Source of the DNA: Acidobacteriota bacterium
GTDB taxonomy: Bacteria > Acidobacteriota > Vicinamibacteria > Vicinamibacterales > 2-12-FULL-66-21
Assembly: GCA_020200195.1 (NCBI GenBank)
Contig: JAIVJE010000435.1
Span: 1 to 7,098 of the forward strand
DNA length: 7,098 bases
Reading direction: 5' to 3'
Shown: piece by piece, positions 1-4,391 of the stretch
Numbering within the stretch: position 1 is the first letter of the stretch
How the letters are laid out: every line of letters begins with the position of its first letter
The notes under the pieces: generated by a model
What the model was told of the DNA's origin: nothing
The model's input: the letters and a program-made list of their open reading frames with translations, nothing else
Databases searched by the model: none
Position numbers and translations under genes: made by a program

Positions 1-301
1 AGTATGAACAGTGCAGGTCGCAGCCGAGCATGCCGAAGCTGAATGCGAGCGCCCCCGGCCGTACGTGGAAAAACGGTTTCTTCTCTATCGGATCGCACTG
101 GATGCCGCCGACGTAGCCCCACGGCACGTGGAGCGTGCCGCCGCGGTTGAAGCGGACCTTGCAAACGCCAAGCGCGCCCTCAGGGATCGGGCACTCGTGC
201 CCGCAAGCGTAGCAGCGCAGACGGTCTCGCGAAATCCGCTCGACCAACTCGGGCGCTGCCTCGGCTGTACGGCGTTCGAGAACCTCAGCCAGCGTTGCCA
301 T
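1..301 (-). CDS. amrS: AmmeMemoRadiSam system radical SAM enzyme, N-terminal part (cut by window edge)
   Basis: Reading the minus strand from ATG at 301 gives 100 complete codons that run off the left edge. Visible motifs are a Cys cluster C30-x2-C33-x3-C37-x9-C47 (CYACGHECPIPEGALGVC), then VRFNRGGTL, the block DPIEKKPFFHVRPGA (residues 70-84) and FSFGMLGCDLHCSY ending at residue 100. C94 and C98 are the first two cysteines of the radical SAM CxxxCxxC motif; only the first base of the third Cys codon lies inside the window. The DPIEKKPFFH block and its spacing to the cluster are typical of AmrS, a cytosolic [4Fe-4S]/S-adenosylmethionine enzyme related to pyruvate-formate-lyase activases. It accompanies Memo and AMMECR1 homologues, and its substrate is not known to me. 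Neither partner is visible, but they could lie to the left. The ATG is the natural start, since the intergenic promoter lies 15 bp upstream. There is no Shine-Dalgarno in front of it, so the mRNA leader may be very short. Confidence 0.85.
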   Translation of the reverse strand, partial: MATLAEVLERRTAEAAPELVERISRDRLRCYACGHECPIPEGALGVCKVRFNRGGTLHVPWGYVGGIQCDPIEKKPFFHVRPGALAFSFGMLGCDLHCSY

Positions 302-313
302 AGATCAGTCGAT

Positions 314-335
314 CAATTGTAGCGCGCTACAATTG
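314..335. promoter_or_regulatory. Perfect 22-bp palindrome with back-to-back -10 boxes in a divergent promoter
   Basis: The half-site CAATTGTAGCG is followed immediately by its exact reverse complement. It lies in the 38-bp gap between the divergent amrS (start 301, minus) and CoA-binding gene (start 340, plus). Each half contains TACAAT, one base off the sigma70 -10 consensus: 328-333 on plus and 321-316 on minus. On plus, a transcription start about 7 nt downstream would fall on or next to the ATG at 340, implying a leaderless or nearly leaderless mRNA; neither gene has a Shine-Dalgarno. On minus, TCGACA at 346-341 could be a -35 element with a rather long 19-bp spacer. No good -35 is seen for plus. 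The symmetry would also suit a dimeric repressor blocking both promoters. The geometry is seen directly; promoter and operator roles are inferred. Confidence 0.55.
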
Positions 336-339
336 TCGG

Positions 340-711
340 ATGTCGAGAACCGTCGCCGTGATCGGCGCCTCGAACAACCGCCGCAAGTTCGGCAACAAGG
401 CACTGCGCGCGTTTGCTCATCAGGGATACACCGTCATTCCGATCAACCCGACTGAGCCGCAGGTCGAGGGATATCGGGCGTACGCCTCGGTGCTGGACGT
501 ACCGGGACCGGTCGACGTCGCGACGGTCTATGTGGCGCCGAGCGTCGGCGTGCGCGTCATGGAGGAGCTTGCCCAGAAGGGCGTCGCGGAGGTCTGGCTG
601 AACCCGGGTGCTGACGGCGACCAGGTGGTCAGCCGCGCGCGGGAGCTCGGTCTCAACGCCCGCCAGGCGTGCAGCATCATCGCCATCGGGGAGAGTCCCG
701 CGTGGTATTGA
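340..711 (+). CDS. CoA-binding domain protein (CoA_binding_2 / YccU-like)
   Basis: This 123-residue protein is a complete small Rossmann-fold CoA-binding protein. The N-terminal strand and nucleotide loop VAVIGASNNRRKFGN (residues 5-19) match the first beta-alpha unit of the family. INP (about residue 35) is the usual motif after strand 2, VDVATVYVAP precedes the third helix, and EVWLNPGADG plus the C-terminal CSIIAIGES complete the fold. Length agrees with single-domain family members of about 120-140 residues. These proteins resemble the CoA-binding domain of succinyl-CoA synthetase alpha and acyl-CoA synthetases (NDP-forming), but lack the catalytic parts. They are cytosolic with no settled biochemical role. 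The start at 340 fits the family and lies 7 nt after a TACAAT box, so the transcript may be leaderless. The ligase gene begins 68 nt downstream on the same strand and could share the transcript. Confidence 0.88.
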   Translation: MSRTVAVIGASNNRRKFGNKALRAFAHQGYTVIPINPTEPQVEGYRAYASVLDVPGPVDVATVYVAPSVGVRVMEELAQKGVAEVWLNPGADGDQVVSRARELGLNARQACSIIAIGESPAWY

Positions 712-732
712 GTGGGTGATATTGGGGTGGTA

Positions 733-768
733 CTGAGGAGGCGGAGGGCCCTCCGTTTCCTCCGTCAG
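733..768 (+). other. Strong hairpin between the CoA-binding gene and the ligase gene
   Basis: The segment folds as CTGA-GGAGG-CGGAG with loop GGCC, then CTCCG-ttt-CCTCC-g-TCAG, giving 14 base pairs interrupted by a TTT bulge and one single-base bulge. The core 742-755 is a perfect 14-bp palindrome. No T-run follows, so this is not a standard intrinsic terminator. It sits 11 nt before the ligase start codon and sequesters the only purine-rich (GGAGG) stretch nearby. It could end or process the upstream transcript, or limit ligase translation; neither is shown. Confidence 0.5.
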
Positions 769-779
769 CTAGGCTGCAC

Positions 780-2531
780 ATGACACCCTTCTCCAGGCTC
801 GCCTCCGCGTTCTCCACCCTCGAAGCCACCTCCAGCCGCACGGCGATGGTGGCGACCTTGTCGGCGCTGCTCAAGAGCCTCGACGAGGATGAAGTGCAGT
901 CGGCCGTGTACCTGGTTCAGGGACGGCTTGGCCCGCAGTTCGATGCACCGCAGTTCGGGTTCAGCGAGAAGCTGACCACCCGGGCCCTTGCTGAATGGTC
1001 CGGGCGGCCGGTTGCCGAGATCGAGCGGTTGTATCGCACGCATGGCGACCACGGCCTGGTCGCCGAGAAAGCGCTGCGTGTCGAGAAAACCGGCAGAGCG
1101 GCACCACTCAGCACGGTCGAAGTCTACGAGGCGCTGCGTGCGCTCGCCGAGGCCAGCGGCAGTGGCAGCGTGCAGGGAAAGATAAATGCGCTGGTGTCGC
1201 TGCTGCGGCGCGCCACGCCGGAGGAGGCGAAGTACATCCTCCGGATTCCAGTCGGCCGCATGCGGCTGGGCGTGGGCGACGCGACCATCATGGACGCGCT
1301 CGCCATCTCGCGCGGCGACAAGACGCTCCGTCCGGTCATCGAGCGGGCCTACAACCTCTGTTCCGATCTCGGTCTCGTGGCAAGGACGCTCTATAGTGCC
1401 GGACCGAAGGCGCTCGCCGCCTTCAAAGTCGAGGTCGGACGTCCGGTCAAGATGCAGTTTGCCGAGCGTGTCAAAGACATCGCCGACATCGTCCGGCGGA
1501 TGGGGAAGTGCGCCGTCGAGCCCAAGTACGACGGATTTCGCTGCCAGGTTCACAAGGACGGCACGGGAGTCCGCATCTTTTCGCGTAATCAGGAAGACAA
1601 CACGGCGATGTTCCCCGACATCGTCCGCGCGGTCGCGACGCAGGTGAAGGCCAGCCGCGCGATTCTCGAAGGGGAAGCGCTCGCCTACGACGCACAGACG
1701 GACACGTTCTTCCCGTTTCAGGTGACCGTCCAGCGCAAGCGGACGCACGGAATTGCGGAGGCCGAGGCAGCCTATCCGCTGCGCCTCAACGTCTTCGACC
1801 TCCTCTACGCCGACCGCACTGATATGACGTGCGAGCCCTATCAGAAGCGGCGCGCCCGCATCCGCACGCTACTGAAGGCGGGCGCCGGATTGGCGCCGGC
1901 GCCCGCCCTCGTCTCGGGAGACGCGGACGAAATCACGCGATACTTCGAGACCCAGATCGCGGACGGACTCGAAGGCATCGTCGCCAAGCGGCTGGATTCC
2001 CCGTACGAAGCCGGGAAGCGAAGCTTCAACTGGATCAAGTTCAAGCGCGCCTATCACGGCGCACTGAAGGACACGCTTGACCTGGCGATCGTCGGGTACT
2101 TCGCGGGCCGAGGCGCGCGGGCAAAGCTCGGGATCGGCGCCGTGTTGTGCGCGGTGTACGACGCCAAATCGGATCGGTTCAGGACACTCGCCAAAGTCGC
2201 AAGCGGCCAGAGCGACGACGCGTGGATCGCGCTGCGCACGCGACTCGAGAAACACGCGGTGAGCCACCGGCCGGCTCGCGTGGACAGCCGGATCGAGCCG
2301 CCATACTGGGTCGAGCCGACGCTCGTCGTCGAGGTGTTCGCCGACGAGATCACGCGCAGCCCCGTCCACACCGCCGGCGTCGGGACCGACGATGAGCCGA
2401 CCGGCTTCGCGCTCCGCTTCCCGCGCATCGTCCGCGGAGTCCGAGAAGATCGACAGCCGGAGGACGCGACGACCGAGCGCGAGGTCGCGAGGTTGTTCGG
2501 GCTACAGAGGAGGGCGCGGAGCAAGGCATGA
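780..2531 (+). CDS. ATP-dependent DNA ligase (archaeal-type, full length)
   Basis: The 583-residue product seals nicks in DNA by ATP-dependent adenylyl transfer and acts on the nucleoid. Domain order is an N-terminal DNA-binding domain (about 1-230, with EATSSR, AVYLVQGRLGPQF and the hallmark GRMRLGVGDATIMDALA), an adenylation domain (about 230-430) and an OB-fold domain to the end. Motif I is EPKYDGFR with the AMP-accepting lysine at K249. FSRNQEDNT follows, then LEGE (E297-E299), FDLLY (339-343), motif IV EGIVAK (398-403) and motif V WIKFKR (418-423). GFALRFPRIVRGVREDR near the C-terminus fits motif VI. All catalytic motifs are intact. Length and motifs match archaeal replicative ligases and the subset of bacteria that carry this type, not the LigD or short phage-like forms. 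The start is supported by MTPFSRLASAFSTLEATSS, the usual family N-terminus. No Ku or LigD polymerase gene is adjacent. The role is probably repair alongside a NAD-dependent LigA elsewhere, which is inference. Confidence 0.95.
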   Translation: MTPFSRLASAFSTLEATSSRTAMVATLSALLKSLDEDEVQSAVYLVQGRLGPQFDAPQFGFSEKLTTRALAEWSGRPVAEIERLYRTHGDHGLVAEKALRVEKTGRAAPLSTVEVYEALRALAEASGSGSVQGKINALVSLLRRATPEEAKYILRIPVGRMRLGVGDATIMDALAISRGDKTLRPVIERAYNLCSDLGLVARTLYSAGPKALAAFKVEVGRPVKMQFAERVKDIADIVRRMGKCAVEPKYDGFRCQVHKDGTGVRIFSRNQEDNTAMFPDIVRAVATQVKASRAILEGEALAYDAQTDTFFPFQVTVQRKRTHGIAEAEAAYPLRLNVFDLLYADRTDMTCEPYQKRRARIRTLLKAGAGLAPAPALVSGDADEITRYFETQIADGLEGIVAKRLDSPYEAGKRSFNWIKFKRAYHGALKDTLDLAIVGYFAGRGARAKLGIGAVLCAVYDAKSDRFRTLAKVASGQSDDAWIALRTRLEKHAVSHRPARVDSRIEPPYWVEPTLVVEVFADEITRSPVHTAGVGTDDEPTGFALRFPRIVRGVREDRQPEDATTEREVARLFGLQRRARSKA

Positions 2532-2636
2532 GCGCGAACACCGCGCTTCAGAAACACACCCGAGGCCCAGAGTTTCGGATTTCACGGGACGCGGATGCGC
2601 GCGGGTTTTTACGGATCAACTCGACCTCGTCCATCA

Positions 2637-2842
2637 GTGACTCGGATGACCGGTCGGCGAGCGACCTTGCCGCGCCGCAGGCGCGGGGGAGCGGGTGCGG
2701 GCTGTGTATCAGAGCGCCTCGTGACAGACGCAGCCGCCAGGCGTTCTGATACACAGCCCGAACCCTCTCCGCCAGCCTGGCTGCGCCAGGCTGCAAGGTC
2801 GCCATCCGTGGTGATCGGTCCAATCCGCGTCTCGTGAGTCAC
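2637..2842. repeat. About 206-bp cruciform-like inverted repeat with side hairpins
   Basis: The inner arms 2699-2719 and 2739-2759 match over 21 bp with one G/T mismatch (still a G-U pair in RNA), around a 19-nt centre. The match continues outward imperfectly (2685-2698 with 2760-2773). Each arm then carries its own hairpin: CGCGCC-GCA-GGCGCG at 2671-2685 and AGCCTGG-CTGCG-CCAGGCT at 2774-2792. Outside these, GCGACCTTGC (2661-2670) pairs perfectly with 2793-2802. GACCGGTC (2648-2655) pairs with GATCGGTC (2813-2820), CGGAT (2643-2647) with ATCCG (2823-2827), and the ends are GTGACTC and GAGTCAC. The shape suits a non-autonomous palindromic element (REP- or MITE-like) or a structured RNA. No target-site duplication or transposase was found. 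Confidence 0.6.
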
Positions 2843-2870
2843 GCGTGCCGACCGGTGTCGCACGGAACGT

Positions 2871-2902
2871 GACCCACTACTTGACAGACCCACTACTTGA
2901 CA
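2871..2902 (+). repeat. Perfect tandem duplication of a 16-mer
   Basis: GACCCACTACTTGACA occurs twice, head to tail with no gap (2871-2886 and 2887-2902). Each copy ends in the sigma70 -35 hexamer TTGACA. A third TTGACA follows directly at 2903-2908. The repeat may be a binding site for a regulator upstream of the rho promoter, or a slippage product. Confidence 0.85.
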
Positions 2903-2931
2903 TTGACACCGCCCCCTTCGCTGCCTATACT
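2903..2931 (+). promoter_or_regulatory. Near-consensus sigma70 promoter for the rho locus
   Basis: TTGACA at 2903-2908, a 17-bp spacer, and TATACT at 2926-2931 (five of six -10 bases). This predicts a transcription start near 2938, about 117 nt before the ATG at 3055. It is the best promoter in the window and points at rho. Two further TTGACA copies upstream (2881, 2897) have no well-placed -10. Confidence 0.7.
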
Positions 2932-2967
2932 CACCATTGACGAACTTCACGATTTCCTCATGCGATC

Positions 2968-2999
2968 GCGGGCGTCCGCCGCCCGCCGCTGCTCGCAGC
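2968..2999 (+). other. Two adjacent hairpins in the rho 5' leader
   Basis: GCGGGCG-tccgc-CGCCCGC (2968-2986, 7-bp GC stem) is followed at once by GCTG-ctcg-CAGC (2988-2999). Both lie in the predicted untranslated leader. No T-run follows. In some bacteria rho is autoregulated through premature termination in its leader, so a regulatory role is possible but unproven. Confidence 0.4.
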
Positions 3000-3054
3000 A
3001 CAATCCGTCCATTCTCGAATAGAACTGAAACGTCGCAGCAGACCCAGCAGGCAC

Positions 3055-3330
3055 ATGCCAACGACAAACAAGCGCACGTCAGCGCGTCCCTCTGCCGACC
3101 CGGCGGGGGCGCAAGCTAATCCATCCGCCGCCATCGAACCGCGCCCTGAAGGGGAGCCGCAACAACAGAATTCCCTGGCACGGCAGGACGCTCCGGCAGG
3201 CCAGGATCCGGCGGGGCGCCAGGACGCCGCGCGGCAGGACTCGTCGCCGCGGCAGGACCAGCCCCCGCGGCAGGACTCGGCGCCGCGGCAGGACCAGCCC
3301 CCGCGCCAGGACTCGGCGCCGCGGCAGGAC
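3055..3330 (+). pseudogene. rho: 5' part of rho: disordered RQD-rich N-terminal tail, out of frame with the Rho body
   Basis: ATG at 3055 opens a frame reading MPTTNKRTSARPSADPAGAQ and then a low-complexity tail rich in Arg, Gln, Asp, Pro and Ala (about residues 30-92), made of hexapeptides PRQDQP/PRQDSA. Disordered basic tails in front of the Rho_N domain are common in Rho of GC-rich bacteria, and the position upstream of the Rho body fits. The frame stays open to 3477. After D92 (3328-3330) it continues as CERPTTTTCRALTT, which is the Rho body read in the wrong frame. No Rho_N helices appear. The start is chosen because it follows the promoter at 2903-2931 and gives this tail; the Shine-Dalgarno is weak. 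It could be the true beginning of a rho gene broken by a deletion, or the product of an assembly error. Confidence 0.5.
3229..3330 (+). repeat. 18-bp tandem repeat in the rho N-terminal tail (about 5.7 copies)
   Basis: Units start at 3229, 3247, 3265, 3283, 3301 and 3319 (last one 12 bp). Consensus CCGCGGCAGGACTCGGCG alternates with CCGCGGCAGGACCAGCCC, giving a 36-bp higher-order period. In the 3055 frame they encode PRQDSA and PRQDQP. The array ends exactly where homology to the Rho body begins. Confidence 0.9.
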
Positions 3331-3377
3331 TGCGAGCGCCCGACTACAACTACCTGCCGGGCCCTGACGACATCTAT

Positions 3378-4391
3378 GTGTCGCCGTCGCAGATTCGCAA
3401 GTTCGACCTGCAGACGGGCGACACCGTGTCGGGCCAGATTCGGGCGCCTAAGGAAGGGGAGCGCTACTTCGCGCTGATCAAGGTCGAGGCGGTCAACTTC
3501 GAGGCGCCCGAGCAGGCGCGCGACAAGCTGTTCTTCGAGAACCTGACGCCGCTCTATCCGCAGGAACGGTTCACGCTCGAGACGACGGCCGACAACCTCT
3601 CGGGCCGGGTGATGGACCTGATGACGCCGATCGGGCGCGGGCAACGCGGCCTGATCGTGGCGCCGCCACGCACCGGTAAAACGATGCTGCTGCAGAACAT
3701 CGCGCAGTCGGTCGCGAAGAGCCATCCCGAGGTGTACCTGATCGTGCTGCTCATCGACGAGCGGCCCGAGGAAGTCACTGACATGCAGCGCTCGGTCAAC
3801 GGGGAAGTCATCTCCTCCACGTTCGACGAGCCCGCGCAACGCCACGTCCAGGTCGCCGAGATGGTCATCGAAAAGGCCAAGCGGCTCGTCGAGCACAAGA
3901 AAGACGTGCTGATCCTGCTCGACTCGGTGACGAGGCTCGCGCGCGCCTACAACGCCGTCATCCCCTCGTCTGGGAAGGTGTTGTCCGGCGGTCTCGATTC
4001 GAACGCGCTCCAGAAGCCGAAGCGGTTCTTCGGCGCGGCCCGCAACATCGAGGAAGGCGGCTCGCTGACGATCATCGCCACGGCGCTCATCGACACCGGC
4101 TCGCGCATGGACGACGTGATCTTCGAAGAGTTCAAGGGCACCGGCAATATGGAGATTCACCTGGACCGCAAGCTGTCCGATAAGCGCGTGTTCCCCGCGA
4201 TCGACATGCAGAAGAGCGGCACGCGCAAAGAGGAACTGCTGCTTGCGCGAGAAGATCTGAACCGCGTGTGGGTGCTGCGGAAGGTGCTCGCGCCGCTGTC
4301 GGCCGTCGAGGCGATGGAGCTGCTGCTCGACAAGATGGGGAAGACCAAGTCGAACCAGGACTTCCTCTCGTCGATGCAGAAGATGGGCTAG
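3378..4391 (+). CDS. rho: Transcription termination factor Rho, ATPase body (N-terminal domain missing)
   Basis: Rho is a hexameric RNA-dependent ATPase and helicase that ends transcription in the cytoplasm. The frame is open from 3150 to the stop at 4389-4391, but Rho homology begins only at 3330 with LRAPDYNYLPGPDDIYV, before the GTG at 3378 used here. That GTG lies inside DIYVSPSQIRKF and is the only ATG, GTG or TTG in the open frame upstream of the body, so it is probably not the natural start. Visible in order are the rest of the cold-shock RNA-binding domain, PKEGERYFAL, the Walker A motif APPRTGKTM (lysine codon 3678-3680), LIDERPEEV with the catalytic glutamate, Walker B LILLDSVTRLARAYN, the Q-loop region SGKVLSGGLD, the R-loop region GTGNMEIHLDRK and KRVFPAID. 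The Rho_N domain and the GFGF half of RNP1, which binds RNA in E. coli Rho, are absent. As drawn, the product could hydrolyse ATP but should bind RNA poorly. Confidence 0.85.
   Translation: MSPSQIRKFDLQTGDTVSGQIRAPKEGERYFALIKVEAVNFEAPEQARDKLFFENLTPLYPQERFTLETTADNLSGRVMDLMTPIGRGQRGLIVAPPRTGKTMLLQNIAQSVAKSHPEVYLIVLLIDERPEEVTDMQRSVNGEVISSTFDEPAQRHVQVAEMVIEKAKRLVEHKKDVLILLDSVTRLARAYNAVIPSSGKVLSGGLDSNALQKPKRFFGAARNIEEGGSLTIIATALIDTGSRMDDVIFEEFKGTGNMEIHLDRKLSDKRVFPAIDMQKSGTRKEELLLAREDLNRVWVLRKVLAPLSAVEAMELLLDKMGKTKSNQDFLSSMQKMG

Larger units (their letters stand above)
2532..2936. other. Intergenic region without a convincing gene
   Basis: Between the ligase stop and the rho promoter no frame gives a recognisable protein. 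Short open frames here read through a large inverted repeat, so both strands give similar peptides (CVSERL...RRSDTQP), as expected of a palindrome rather than coding. A GC-rich stretch followed by TTTTT at 2606-2610 is the closest thing to a terminator for the ligase, but its stem (CGCG...CGCG) is only 4 bp. The stretch TCACGGGACGCGGAT at 2582-2596 recurs in inverted form at 2823-2837 with one mismatch. The remaining structures are listed separately. Confidence 0.6.

Noticed and set aside
11..322. Plus-strand open frame of 103 codons at the left edge
   Set aside because: The minus strand gives the AmrS signature (DPIEKKPFFH and a Cys cluster), which explains this stretch.
702..737. Imperfect direct repeat GTGGTATTGAG / GTGGTACTGAG around the CoA-binding stop codon
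   Set aside because: It is only 11 bp, 25 nt apart and out of phase. It may be a small duplication, but nothing supports a function.
765..1748. Minus-strand open frame of 327 codons opposite the ligase
   Set aside because: It lies antisense to conserved ligase motifs and has no family signature.
2590..2610. Possible intrinsic terminator after the ligase
   Set aside because: TTTTT follows GC-rich sequence, but only a 4-bp stem can be drawn, so it is mentioned and not called.
2699..2759. Integron attC site
   Set aside because: The palindrome has imperfect arms around a short centre, but the conserved core sites expected at attC ends are not seen, and there is no integrase or cassette.
2548..2823. 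Short open frames on both strands across the intergenic palindrome, including a shared CVSERL/RRSDTQP peptide
   Set aside because: The shared peptide results from the inverted repeat being read from each side. No start context, length or homology supports coding.
2937..3119. 60-codon open frame starting at TTG just after the rho promoter
   Set aside because: It begins essentially at the predicted transcription start, has no ribosome-binding site, and overlaps the better rho frame.
3320..3345. Programmed ribosomal frameshift joining the tail and the Rho body
   Set aside because: No slippery heptamer or stimulatory structure is evident. A frameshift would not restore the missing Rho_N and RNP1 segment, so a deletion or assembly error explains more.
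2958..4160. Long open frame (about 400 codons) on the minus strand opposite rho
   Set aside because: It is Arg/Asp/Leu/Val-rich with no recognisable motif and mirrors the codon bias of rho. Rho homology on plus is unmistakable, so this is a GC-driven shadow.
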